Below are positions 7,046 through 14,235 of a stretch of DNA of 14,235 nt, piece after piece. Where the stretch lies: contig JBJXGS010000037.1 of NCBI GenBank assembly GCA_046160545.1, forward strand, positions 1-14,235. The letters run 5' to 3'. Position numbers and translations under genes: made by a program. Positions within the stretch are counted from its first letter, which is position 1; every line of letters starts with the position of its first letter. Origin of the DNA: JAEUOS01 sp046160545. GTDB lineage: Bacteria; Pseudomonadota; Gammaproteobacteria; Burkholderiales; JAEUOS01. The notes below the pieces were generated by a model, which was given only the letters and a program-made list of their open reading frames with translations, made no database searches and was not told the origin of the DNA.

Positions 7046-8350
7046 GTGAAAAGAAGACACGCCCTGGGAATGCTCGCCGCAACCGCGGCACTCGGCCCGA
7101 GCCTGGCCAATGCACAGAGTGCCGTGCTCAAGCCCGGCAAGCCCTATGCAGGCACCAACCTCAACATCCTGACGGTGGTCGCACCGCAGTTTTCCGCGCA
7201 CGAGGCGAAACTCGCCGAGTTCGAGAACCTGACGGGAATCAAGGTCAAGTACCAGTACGTGCCCTTTGCCAGCACCCGCGAAAAGCTCACTGCGGAACTT
7301 GTCGCCAAGACCGACCAGTACGACGTGCTGTCGGTGATGGATGTCTGGGGACCGTCGCTCTACGACATGTTCGAGCCGCTCAATGCGCGCATTGCCGAGA
7401 AGAAGATCGACATGGAATCACGTTATCCGCATGCGCATCTGCGTGCTTCCCGTGACGGCAACGGCAATGGCAAGAACATCCTCGGCTTCCCGATCCGCGG
7501 CCACGTGCAGCTCATGTTCTATCGCAAGGACCTGTTCGCCCGCCTGGGCCTGAAACCGCCGCAGACCTGGGACGAGATGCTCGAGGTCGGCCGCACGATC
7601 CAGGCAAAGAGCGACATGGCAGGCGTCGCCATGTACTACGGCAAGACCGGCGCGCAGAACCTGATGATCTGGTTCAACTACCTGTGGGGCATGGGTGGCG
7701 ACCTGCTCGACGCCAAGGGTCAACCGGCCTTTCACTCACCGCAGGGCGTCGCCGCGACCCAGGCCTATGTCGATGTACTGCTCAAGCACAAGGTCGCGCC
7801 ACCTGGCTCGGCCTCTTTCAACGAGACCGATGCGGTCAATTCGGTAGCCCAGGGCAAGAGCGCGATGGTGCCGGTGTGGTGGTGGCGCTATGCCGGCCTC
7901 ACCGACGCGAAGACCTCGACCTTGAAGCCCGACCAGGTCGGTTTCGCGCCCCTGCCCTCCATGCCGGGCAAGGCCGCCACGACCTACACCAACACCTGGT
8001 TCTACGGCATCAACCGCCACGGCAAGAAGAAGGACGCGGCCATGGAATACCTGGCCTGGCTGTCGCAGCCGGAAATCGAGCGCTCGGTGCTGCTCGACCG
8101 CAGTCGCAACGAGGTGGTGGCCGTGCAGACTCCCAACCTGATCGACGGTGATGTGAATGTGCGCTTCGGCGGCATGCATCTTTTCGGCGCGCAGGCACTC
8201 AAGGGCGCCAAGGGCACGCCGCTGTTCCCGCAATGGGGTCAGGTGAGCGATGTGCTCGAGGCGACCATCAGCGAGATCGCGTCCGGCAAGACGCAGGTCA
8301 AGCCGGCCCTGGAGGCGGCAGCCGCACGCGTGCGGCGCGCGCTGCGCTGA
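7046..8350 (+). CDS. ABC transporter periplasmic solute-binding protein (family 1)
   Basis: Periplasmic receptor of 434 residues that delivers substrate to the permease pair encoded next. The signal peptide is MKRRHALGMLAATAALG and ends in LANA, giving likely cleavage after about residue 23; the paired arginines near the N-terminus also allow Tat export. The mature part has the family 1 (MalE/UgpB-like) pattern: FENLTGIKVKYQYVPF, YDVLSVMDVWGP, FYRKDLFARLGLKPPQTWDEM, and NTWFYGINRHGKKKDAAMEYLAW. A run of three tryptophans (W278-W280, in VPVWWWRYAG) could stack on a sugar ring, as aromatic residues do in this family; that is inference. The substrate cannot be assigned from sequence. Translation starts at GTG behind a strong ribosome binding site. 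Confidence 0.93.
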   Translation: MKRRHALGMLAATAALGPSLANAQSAVLKPGKPYAGTNLNILTVVAPQFSAHEAKLAEFENLTGIKVKYQYVPFASTREKLTAELVAKTDQYDVLSVMDVWGPSLYDMFEPLNARIAEKKIDMESRYPHAHLRASRDGNGNGKNILGFPIRGHVQLMFYRKDLFARLGLKPPQTWDEMLEVGRTIQAKSDMAGVAMYYGKTGAQNLMIWFNYLWGMGGDLLDAKGQPAFHSPQGVAATQAYVDVLLKHKVAPPGSASFNETDAVNSVAQGKSAMVPVWWWRYAGLTDAKTSTLKPDQVGFAPLPSMPGKAATTYTNTWFYGINRHGKKKDAAMEYLAWLSQPEIERSVLLDRSRNEVVAVQTPNLIDGDVNVRFGGMHLFGAQALKGAKGTPLFPQWGQVSDVLEATISEIASGKTQVKPALEAAAARVRRALR

Positions 8351-8371
8351 GGCGGCCTGGATGGTCAGCCA

Positions 8372-9241
8372 ATGAGGCGCATTCCCCCCCAGGTCTGGCT
8401 GCTCGCGCCGGCGCTGTCGTTCGTCACAGCCATGGCGCTGTTCCCGCTCGGCTATTCGCTGGTGCTGAGCTTCCGTGAATGGAAGCTTGCCGCCAGCGGG
8501 TCGCCGGGTGCCTGGGTGGGTCTGGGCAACTACTGGCTCCTCATCAGTGACGATCCCGAGTTTCTCGAGGCGCTCCAGGCCACCGCGATATTCGTCGTCG
8601 CCGATGTCGTCGTCACGCTTGCCATTGCGCTCGGCGCGGCGCTCTTGATCAAGCGTGCCGGGCGCATCAATTCACTGGCGCGGGTACTGATGATCCTGCC
8701 CTTTGTCATGAGTCCGGCGCTGATCGGCATCTCGTTCCGCTTTTTCCTGAATCCGGAATTCGGCATCGCCCACTTCCTGATCGGGCAGCTGATCCCGGCG
8801 CTTGCCGGCCGGGTTTGGCTGGCGGACGCCACGCTGGCGATGATCGCGGTGATCGCCTCCGACGTGTGGCATTGGGCGCCCTACATGACTTTGGTCGTCC
8901 TGGGCGGACTTGCGTCGATCCCGCAGGAAACCGAGGAGGCGGCGCGCGTCGACGGCGCCTCCCCCTGGGCGGTGTTCCGCGACATCACCCTGCCACAACT
9001 GCTGCCGGTGCTGGGCGTAGTTGCCGTCCTCAAGACGGTCTTCGCCCTCAAGGCCTTCGACACCATCTATACGCTCTCCAACGGCGGCCCCGGGACATCG
9101 ACCCAGACGCTGGCCTATTTTGTCTACCAGGTGGCGTTCAACCATTACGACATGGGCTACGCGGCCGCCGCGGCCTACGTGCTCACCGCGGCGCTGCTGG
9201 TGCTGTCGATCTTCTACCTGCGACTGGTATTCCGCAAATGA
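8372..9241 (+). CDS. ABC transporter permease, MalF/UgpA type
   Basis: Inner-membrane protein of 289 residues with about six hydrophobic helices, beginning with one at 7-33 (VWLLAPALSFVTAMALFPL). The EAA loop that docks on the ATPase reads EEAARVDGASPWAVFRDITLP starting at E188, with the conserved glycine G195. Length and motif place it in the carbohydrate uptake 1 family, as the MalF/UgpA half of the channel. It starts 21 bases after the binding protein and overlaps the second permease by ATGA, so the two halves are coupled. A second ATG at 8361 opens only a four-codon reading frame and is not the start. No strong ribosome binding site is seen. Confidence 0.93.
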   Translation: MRRIPPQVWLLAPALSFVTAMALFPLGYSLVLSFREWKLAASGSPGAWVGLGNYWLLISDDPEFLEALQATAIFVVADVVVTLAIALGAALLIKRAGRINSLARVLMILPFVMSPALIGISFRFFLNPEFGIAHFLIGQLIPALAGRVWLADATLAMIAVIASDVWHWAPYMTLVVLGGLASIPQETEEAARVDGASPWAVFRDITLPQLLPVLGVVAVLKTVFALKAFDTIYTLSNGGPGTSTQTLAYFVYQVAFNHYDMGYAAAAAYVLTAALLVLSIFYLRLVFRK

Positions 9242-10104
9242 GCGCCACGCCCGCCCAGGTCGTGCCGGGCTATCGCGCCGGCGCCTCCGAAAGAACCGCC
9301 GACTGGCTGCGTCAGCTGGCCGTGTTCGCGATCATCGCTGCCATCCTCCTGCCGATATTCTGGATCGTGCTCACCGCCTTCAAGGTGCCGCGCGACGTCT
9401 ACTCGCTCGATGCCGCGCTGTGGTTCACACCGACGCTGGAAAACCTGCGCACGGTCTTCGAGCATCCATGGAACCTTGGCAGCAAGATCGTCAACAGCGT
9501 CCTCATCGCCTCGGGTACCGTGTTGCTGGCGATCCCGATGGCGACCATGGCGGCCTACGCGTTCTCGCGCTTCGACTTTCCCGGCAAGCAGCCCTTGTTT
9601 CTGGTGGTCATCGCATCGCAGTTCATCCCGGCCGCGGTAATCGTGCTGCCCTACTTCCTCATGTTCAAGGAGGCGGGCATGCTGGACACCCGCAGCGCGC
9701 TGGTGCTGGTCAACCTGTCGATCGTGCTGCCCTACGCGGTATGGATGATCAAAGGCTTCATCGACGCCGTGCCAATCGAGATGGAAGAGTCGGCCATGGT
9801 CGACGGTGCCTCACGTCGCCGCGTGATCACTGAAATTGTCGTGCCGACGGCGCTGCCAGGCATCATCACGGCGGCGGTCTTCAGCTTCACCCTGACCTGG
9901 AACGAGTTCCTCTTTGCCCTCATCATCAGCAAGCAGGACGCGCTGACGCTGCCGATCGGCCTGATCGGCTTTCGCACCGATCGCGGTGACCTCTGGGAGC
10001 TGATGGCCGCCGGCGGCATCCTGATCACCGCACCGATGTTCCTGGTATCGCTCCTGGTGCATCGCCAGTTCATTGGCAGCCTTACTGCCGGCGCTGTTCG
10101 CTAA
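9238..10104 (+). CDS. ABC transporter permease, MalG/UgpE type
   Basis: Second half of the importer channel, 288 residues. After an N-terminal tail of about 25 residues comes a first helix (LAVFAIIAAILLPIFWIVLTAF), then several more, and an EAA loop EESAMVDGASRRRVI (183-197) with conserved G190 followed by PTALPGI. The MalG-type signatures AAYAFSRFDFPG and TLTWNEFLFALI are both visible. The ATG at 9238 overlaps the stop of the first permease by 4 bases and gives the expected family length; the reading frame is open much further upstream, but that part is antisense-like shadow of the first permease. The ATPase gene follows 10 bases downstream. Confidence 0.93.
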   Translation: MSATPAQVVPGYRAGASERTADWLRQLAVFAIIAAILLPIFWIVLTAFKVPRDVYSLDAALWFTPTLENLRTVFEHPWNLGSKIVNSVLIASGTVLLAIPMATMAAYAFSRFDFPGKQPLFLVVIASQFIPAAVIVLPYFLMFKEAGMLDTRSALVLVNLSIVLPYAVWMIKGFIDAVPIEMEESAMVDGASRRRVITEIVVPTALPGIITAAVFSFTLTWNEFLFALIISKQDALTLPIGLIGFRTDRGDLWELMAAGGILITAPMFLVSLLVHRQFIGSLTAGAVR

Positions 10105-10114
10105 AAGCCCAGAC

Positions 10115-11170
10115 ATGACCACCATCACTCTGACCGGCATCGACAAGTCCTTCGGTGCGGTGCGCATCGTTCGCGATCTCAACCTCACGATCGCCGACCG
10201 CGAATTCCTGGTCCTGCTCGGGCCATCGGGCTGCGGCAAGACGACCACCATGCGCATGATCGCCGGGCTCGAGCACCCGACCCTGGGAGAGATCGCCTTC
10301 GATGGTGAGCGCGTCAACGAAGTGCCCACGCAGAAGCGCGACGTCGCCATGGTGTTCCAGAACTACGGTCTCTACCCGCACATGAGCGTGGCGCGCAACA
10401 TCGCCTACCCGCTCAAGCTGCGTGGCGTAGCGCCAGACGAACGTGAACGACTGGTTGCAAGAGCGGCCGAGCGCGTCGAGCTGACGCCCTATCTGGGCCG
10501 CATGCCACGCGAGCTATCCGGTGGCCAGCGCCAGCGTGTCGCGCTGGCGCGCTCGATCGTGCGCAAGCCACGGGTGTTCCTGATGGACGAGCCGCTGTCC
10601 AACCTCGACGCCAAGCTGCGCGTGGTGGCGCGCGCGCAGATCAAGCACCTGGCGCAGGAACTCGAGGTCACGACGATCTATGTCACCCACGACCAGGTCG
10701 AGGCGATGACCCTCGCGCACCGGGTGGCGGTGATGCGCGACGGCGTCATCCACCAGCTCGGTCCGCCCGAGGACATCTATAACGACCCGGCCGATGCGTT
10801 CGTCGCCGGCTTCATCGGCAATCCCGCGATGAACCTGATCGATGTCGAGGCCCATGGGCAGCAGGTGAAGGCTGGCGCCGGCCTGACGATCGCACTGGCC
10901 GCGCCGCGCAGCGGCGCGCTGACTCTTGGAGCGCGCGCCGAGGACATGCGCATCGTCGATGGCGCGGACGCGCACTTCCACGCGCCTGTCTACACCTTCG
11001 AACTGCTTGGCGAGGCGACCATGGCGACCGTGATGATCGGGCAGACACTCGTCGCAATCAAGGCGCCCAAGGATCTGCGCCTGGCCCCGAACGCGCGCAT
11101 CGGCGTGCGTTTCGACCCTGAGCGCCTTTTCTGGTTCGACGCCGCCTCCGGCGCGCGCGTGCGCGCATGA
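10115..11170 (+). CDS. ABC transporter ATP-binding protein, MalK/UgpC type
   Basis: ATPase subunit of 351 residues that powers the importer from the cytoplasmic side. All motifs are intact: Walker A GPSGCGKT (36-43), Q-loop Q82, signature LSGGQ (134-138), Walker B VFLMDE (154-159), D-loop SNLDAK and H-loop H192. The C-terminal third (from about residue 240) is the MOP/TOBE-like regulatory domain of the CUT1 family, with LTLGARAEDM and a final FDPERLFWFD. The ATG at 10115 gives MTTITLTGIDKSFG, the normal start for the family. An in-frame TTG at 10073 would add 14 residues overlapping the permease and is less likely. It could also serve other importers, as MalK-type ATPases sometimes do. Confidence 0.95.
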   Translation: MTTITLTGIDKSFGAVRIVRDLNLTIADREFLVLLGPSGCGKTTTMRMIAGLEHPTLGEIAFDGERVNEVPTQKRDVAMVFQNYGLYPHMSVARNIAYPLKLRGVAPDERERLVARAAERVELTPYLGRMPRELSGGQRQRVALARSIVRKPRVFLMDEPLSNLDAKLRVVARAQIKHLAQELEVTTIYVTHDQVEAMTLAHRVAVMRDGVIHQLGPPEDIYNDPADAFVAGFIGNPAMNLIDVEAHGQQVKAGAGLTIALAAPRSGALTLGARAEDMRIVDGADAHFHAPVYTFELLGEATMATVMIGQTLVAIKAPKDLRLAPNARIGVRFDPERLFWFDAASGARVRA

Positions 11171-11204
11171 GGACGGTGCGTCCCATTCCCCTGTTCACGA
11201 ACGC

Positions 11205-11209
11205 AGGAG
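11205..11209 (+). promoter_or_regulatory. Ribosome binding site of the cupin gene
   Basis: AGGAG lies 7 bases before the ATG at 11217, a near-ideal spacing, and decides the start. The 46-base gap in which it lies shows no promoter or terminator, so the cupin gene is read as part of the operon. Confidence 0.75.
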
Positions 11210-11216
11210 TATTTGC

Positions 11217-12353
11217 ATGATCACCCGCGCGGCGCTCGATGCGCGCCACATCCCGTTTTCCAGCCTGCACTACACCACCGAGGCCTTCATCGACTATTGC
11301 ATCCCTGGCTGCAACCCCAAATACAACTATGCCCTGATCGGCTCCGGTGTCGCGCAGAACCCGAATCAGCCGGTGAATCTGCGTGACAAGCACGGCTTCC
11401 AGGTCGGCGCGGTGTCGATGCCGCACGGCAAGACTAACCCGCCGCACATGCATTTCACCTGCGAGGTCTTCATCTGCGTGCGCGGCGACTGGCGCATCGA
11501 CTGGGGATTCAATCCCGATGCTTCGTCAGCGGCGATCGGCACTGGAGACCTGGTCTCGGTGCCCACCTGGATCTACCGCAGCTTCACCAATACCGGCGTC
11601 GACGATGGCTTCATGTTCACCGCGCTCGGCGGCGACAGCACCGGCGGCATCCTCTGGGGGCCGGGCACGCTCGCGGAAGCCGCACAGAACGGCGTCTATC
11701 TCACCGAGGACTACCGCATGATCGACGTGCGCCGCGACGGGCCTCTGCCGCCCGACGTGCGCCTGCTTGAACCCATGACGCCCGACGAGATTGCGGCACT
11801 GCGCCGCTGGTCGCCGCAGCAGATGATCGGGCGCATTGTCCGTTTCGATGACCTCGCGTGGTCGCGCCACGGCTTCCTCGATTCGACACTTCCAGGCGGC
11901 GGGGCGCAATTGGCGCCGGCGATCGGCTTGGGAATCAGCGGCGACCGCGACGGGCAGGCACCGGTAGCCAACGCGCATGGCCTGTCGATCGAGTGGCTAC
12001 GCATCCCGCAAGGTGGCTCCGTCTCGCGACACCTGCTCGCGGAGAAGCAGGTCCTCATCGCGAGGCGCGGTTCACTCGCCCTCGAGATCGAGGCTGCAGA
12101 TGGCAAGGCAACCTATACGCTCATCGGCAACGCCCACGCGTGGGACAGTTTCGCTGTCCCGGGCGACTGCTGGCGCCGGCTGGTCAACACGGGGGACGGT
12201 GACGCTGTCGCCGTGCTGATGACTGCAGGCGACCATCGCAAACGGATTCTCTGGGATGACGGCGTCGTCGTCGCCGCGGCGGCGGCGGGCTTGGCAGTCG
12301 ACGCTGACGGGTTCGTCGCGCCGAAGCGATTTGTCGACCGCGCGCAGCGCTAG
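11217..12353 (+). CDS. Cupin-domain protein, probably bicupin
   Basis: Protein of 378 residues, last gene of the transporter operon. The first cupin (about 55-140) has motif 1 PPHMHFTCEVFICVRG (75-90), giving metal ligands H77, H79 and E83. Motif 2 reads GDLVSVPTWIYRSFTN (110-125), where the fourth ligand His of the usual P-x4-H-x3-N pattern is replaced by R121. A second, degenerate cupin lies at about 235-350: GGSVSRHLLAEKQVLIARRG keeps the glycines and one His but not the full ligand set, and FAVPGDCWRRLVNTGD resembles motif 2. This pattern resembles bicupin dioxygenases, isomerases and sugar-binding cupins, so a role in converting the imported compound is plausible but unproven. No signal peptide is seen. 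It ends only 12 bases from the convergent formyltransferase-like gene, with no terminator between. Confidence 0.8.
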   Translation: MITRAALDARHIPFSSLHYTTEAFIDYCIPGCNPKYNYALIGSGVAQNPNQPVNLRDKHGFQVGAVSMPHGKTNPPHMHFTCEVFICVRGDWRIDWGFNPDASSAAIGTGDLVSVPTWIYRSFTNTGVDDGFMFTALGGDSTGGILWGPGTLAEAAQNGVYLTEDYRMIDVRRDGPLPPDVRLLEPMTPDEIAALRRWSPQQMIGRIVRFDDLAWSRHGFLDSTLPGGGAQLAPAIGLGISGDRDGQAPVANAHGLSIEWLRIPQGGSVSRHLLAEKQVLIARRGSLALEIEAADGKATYTLIGNAHAWDSFAVPGDCWRRLVNTGDGDAVAVLMTAGDHRKRILWDDGVVVAAAAAGLAVDADGFVAPKRFVDRAQR

Positions 12354-12365
12354 GCAGCCCTTCGA

Positions 12366-13286
12366 TCAGGTACCCAGGAGGCACCCCACGGCGATGCCAA
12401 GTGCATCGCCGTTCACCTTCTTGCCGTCACCCAGCTTGGCCTTCATGACGTGAATGCGCCCGCTCTGGGAAGTGACGACGATCTTGCCGTCGCCAGCGGC
12501 GACGACCTCGCCGATCTTGCCCTTGACCGCGCCGAAGGTCACGACCTTCTCCAGGCGCGCCTCGTAAATCCAGAGTTTTGCCCCGTTGAAGGTGGTCCAT
12601 GCGCCGGGCGCGGGGCTGCAGCCGCGGATCAGGTTGTAGACGATGCTGGAATGATTGGCCCAGTTGATCTTCGACTCGGCATCGCGGCACCAGCCTTCGT
12701 AAGTGGCTTGTGACTCATCCTGCACGGTCTCGGTGTGCTTGCCGGCGACCACCAGGTCGGCGGCCTCGAGCATCGCGGCCACGCCCAGCGGGAAAAGGCG
12801 GTCGAAGTAGATCGAACCCAAAGTGTCATCGGGGCCGATCGGGGCTTTCTTCTGCAGGATGATCGCTCCCTCGTCGAGGCCATCGGTGGGACGGAAGATG
12901 GTGAGACCGGTTTCCTTCTCTCCGCAGATGATGGGCCAGGAGATAGACGAGGGCCCGCGGTACTTGGGCAGGAGCGAGGGGTGGTACTGGATCGTGCCGT
13001 GCATCGGAATGTTTACAAAATCCTGCGGCGCGAACTGCAGTACGTAGGCCATGATGCCGATGTCGGCATTTGCAGCTTTCATCGCTTCGACCGCCTCGGG
13101 CGTCTTGAGGGACTTGAACTGATGCACCGTGAGGCCCTTTTCCTGCGCGGCCACGCGCAACGCATCGGGTCGGGCACCCTCCTTTTCCGGGGCGCAGAAT
13201 ACCGCCGCGACGGTGTCGCCGCGTGCGAGCAGGGCTTCCAGGACGGCCTTGCCGAAGTCCTGTTGACCGATGATGGCTACTTTCAT
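12366..13286 (-). CDS. Formyltransferase family protein, 10-formyl-THF hydrolase/dehydrogenase-like
   Basis: Protein of 306 residues with a formyltransferase domain (1 to about 185) and an FMT C-terminal-like domain (about 203-300). The start KVAIIGQQDFGKAV and the core YHPSLLPKYRG, GEKETGLTIF and DGLDEGAIILQKK resemble the hydrolase domain of 10-formyltetrahydrofolate dehydrogenase (ALDH1L1) more than bacterial Fmt. Predicted catalytic residues are H102 and D138, 36 apart as in that enzyme. The Asn that precedes the His by two in true Fmt is Q100 here. TYEGWCRDAESKINW and IRGCSPAPGAW mark the linker to the C-terminal domain. The ATG at 13286 follows GGAG (13296-13299) at 9 bases. It lies downstream of a Frc-like CoA-transferase, suggesting formyl-group or one-carbon metabolism. 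Met-tRNA formylation is unlikely from the context and residues. Confidence 0.85.
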   Translation of the reverse strand: MKVAIIGQQDFGKAVLEALLARGDTVAAVFCAPEKEGARPDALRVAAQEKGLTVHQFKSLKTPEAVEAMKAANADIGIMAYVLQFAPQDFVNIPMHGTIQYHPSLLPKYRGPSSISWPIICGEKETGLTIFRPTDGLDEGAIILQKKAPIGPDDTLGSIYFDRLFPLGVAAMLEAADLVVAGKHTETVQDESQATYEGWCRDAESKINWANHSSIVYNLIRGCSPAPGAWTTFNGAKLWIYEARLEKVVTFGAVKGKIGEVVAAGDGKIVVTSQSGRIHVMKAKLGDGKKVNGDALGIAVGCLLGT

Positions 13287-13307
13287 TTTTCTTGTCTCCG
13301 GAAGAAA

Positions 13308-13328
13308 ACGGGCACGCAAGGTGCCCGT
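13308..13328 (-). terminator. Terminator-like hairpin between the CoA-transferase and formyltransferase genes
   Basis: A perfect 8-pair stem, ACGGGCAC (13308-13315) with GTGCCCGT (13321-13328), encloses a 5-base loop. Read on the minus strand it is followed at once by TTTTCTTC, the form of an intrinsic terminator or attenuator. It lies just upstream of the ribosome binding site of the formyltransferase-like gene, so it could reduce read-through from the CoA-transferase gene. Confidence 0.55.
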
Positions 13329-13342
13329 GAGTGAACCTGGGT

Positions 13343-13372
13343 GGCCAAGGGCCGCGCGGTCGCGGCCTGGCC
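13343..13372 (-). other. GC-rich hairpin directly after the CoA-transferase stop codon
   Basis: GGCCGCG (13350-13356) pairs perfectly with CGCGGCC (13361-13367) around a 4-base loop, and an outer GGCC pair (13343-13346 with 13369-13372) extends the stem with small internal loops. It begins next to the TAG stop of the CoA-transferase gene. There is no T-run after it; it may protect the mRNA 3' end or act together with the second hairpin 14 bases further on. Confidence 0.45.
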
Positions 13373-14235
13373 CTAGGCGGCCTTCTTGGGCGGTGCGCTG
13401 AACGCGCCGGCAGTCTTCAATGCAGCGATCCTGGTCGCGTCGTAACCGAGCACCGAGGCCAGGACCTCGTCGGTGTGCTCGCCCAGGAGCGGCGAGCGCT
13501 CGATTCTCGCCGGCGACTCCGACAACTTGATCGGCATGCCGACATTGAACCACTTGCCGCGCTGCGGGTGGTCGAGTTCGACGTACATGTCGCGACCCTT
13601 GATGTGCTCGTCAGTCGCCAAATCCTCGGTGGACATGATGGGACCGCAGGGCACGTCCAGCGGGTTCAGGATCGCCATGAACTCGCGCTTGGTAAAGGCA
13701 GAGGCGAACTTGTTGAGCAGGGTCCACATGAGCTGCTGGTTCTTGCGCCGCTCGCCGATGGTGGCGAAGCGCTCGTCGGTATCCAGGTTGGGGATGCCGA
13801 CATCCGGGCCGATGCGCTTGGCCAGCGCGCTCCATACGGCCTCCTGGACGACGACGTAGATCCAGTCGTTCGCGCCATGCGGCTTGCAGTGGATCGCGTT
13901 ACCGAGCTGGCCGCCGCCGGAGTCGTTGCCGGCACGCGGTGTCTCACCCATGCCCTGATAGGTCGGCACCGAGTACTCGGACAGCACGCCGCGCTGCAGG
14001 CGCTGGTGGTCGCGGAACTTCACACGGCAAAGGTTCATGACGCCGTCCATCATTGCGACTTCGACGTACTGTCCCTTGCCGGTGCGCCGCGCCTGGTGCA
14101 AAGCGGCGAGAAGCCCGATGGCCAGGTGCAGACCGGTACCGGAGTCGCCAATCTGCGCGCCGGTGACAAACGGCGGGCCGTCGGGCACGCCGGTGGTGCT
14201 CATGGCACCGCCCATGGCCTGGGCGACGTTTTCAT
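13373..14235 (-). CDS. frc: CaiB/BaiF family CoA-transferase, formyl-CoA:oxalate CoA-transferase-like (N-terminus missing)
   Basis: Partial gene whose first 130-140 codons lie beyond the right edge; 287 C-terminal residues are visible. The fragment opens ENVAQAMGGA and continues with TTGVPDGPP, the glycine-rich GTGLHLAIGLLAAL, GKGQYVEVAMMDGVMNL (whose Asp is the catalytic residue of class III CoA-transferases), VKFRDHQRL, PRAGNDSGGGQLG, PCGPIMS and PLLGEHTDEVL. This closely follows what I remember of formyl-CoA:oxalate CoA-transferase (Oxalobacter Frc, E. coli YfdW), including the GGGQ loop near the active site. Frc moves CoA from formyl-CoA to oxalate, preparing it for oxalyl-CoA decarboxylase, which is not in the window. 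Another dicarboxylate such as succinate or mesaconate remains possible, because family members differ in acceptor. The protein ends in a short APPKKAA tail. Confidence 0.88.
   Translation of the reverse strand, partial: ENVAQAMGGAMSTTGVPDGPPFVTGAQIGDSGTGLHLAIGLLAALHQARRTGKGQYVEVAMMDGVMNLCRVKFRDHQRLQRGVLSEYSVPTYQGMGETPRAGNDSGGGQLGNAIHCKPHGANDWIYVVVQEAVWSALAKRIGPDVGIPNLDTDERFATIGERRKNQQLMWTLLNKFASAFTKREFMAILNPLDVPCGPIMSTEDLATDEHIKGRDMYVELDHPQRGKWFNVGMPIKLSESPARIERSPLLGEHTDEVLASVLGYDATRIAALKTAGAFSAPPKKAA

Noticed and set aside
8815..9237. Long N-terminal extension of the second permease
   Set aside because: The extension overlaps the first permease out of frame and has no membrane-helix pattern; the ATGA overlap at 9238 gives the family length.
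10073..10114. Upstream TTG start for the ATPase
   Set aside because: Adds 14 residues not typical of MalK proteins and overlaps the permease; ATG at 10115 starts at the usual place.
12366..13286. Calling this gene fmt (methionyl-tRNA formyltransferase)
   Set aside because: The Asn-x-His motif is Gln-x-His, the core resembles the 10-formyl-THF dehydrogenase hydrolase domain, and no def or rsmB neighbour is present.
12735..13334. Plus-strand open frame of 199 codons opposite the formyltransferase gene
   Set aside because: Shadow frame; the minus-strand protein has conserved catalytic motifs throughout.
1..14235. CRISPR array, tRNA/rRNA, insertion sequence or phage genes
   Set aside because: No regularly spaced repeats, cloverleaf sequence, transposase motifs or terminal inverted repeats were seen on reading both strands.

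Overview
The window is GC-rich and almost entirely coding, with short gaps, ATGA/GTGA stop-start overlaps and betaproteobacterial-looking proteins. The divergent pair argH / algZ-algR is a classic beta/gammaproteobacterial neighbourhood. A betaproteobacterium (Burkholderiales or Rhodocyclales type) is the best guess, made from gene order and protein style, not from a marker gene.

Layout. (1) 1-1180, minus strand: a LytS/AlgZ-type sensor kinase followed with a 4-base overlap by the first 34 codons of an AlgR/LytTR-type response regulator that runs off the left edge. (2) 1243-4670, plus strand: argH (argininosuccinate lyase), then a Ser/Thr protein kinase fused to a C-terminal cyclic-nucleotide-binding domain, then a class II aldolase/adducin protein, spaced 24 and 14 bases apart. 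(3) 4671-4957: an intergenic region holding a good sigma70-type promoter (TTGACA, 17-base spacer, TATGCT) and, over the predicted transcription start, a near-palindrome with the CG centre typical of LacI/GalR operators. (4) 4958-12353, plus strand: one probable operon of LacI-family regulator, tandem NTF2/SnoaL-like protein, CUT1-type ABC importer (periplasmic binding protein, two permeases, MalK-like ATPase) and a cupin protein. (5) 12366-14235, minus strand, convergent: a Frc-like CoA-transferase (N-terminus outside the window) and downstream a 10-formyl-THF hydrolase/formyltransferase-like protein, separated by two hairpins, one of them terminator-like.

How it fits together. The LacI protein probably represses its own operon through the start-site operator and is relieved by a ligand related to the imported compound. 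The importer brings in a sugar or sugar-like substrate, and the SnoaL-like and cupin proteins are candidates for acting on it; the substrate is not readable from sequence. The convergent pair suggests oxalate/formyl-CoA and one-carbon metabolism. Nothing resembling a phage, transposon, CRISPR array or RNA gene was seen. The less familiar parts are the kinase-cNMP fusion beside argH, the transporter operon with its duplicated SnoaL protein and unusual cupin, and the Frc/formyltransferase pairing.
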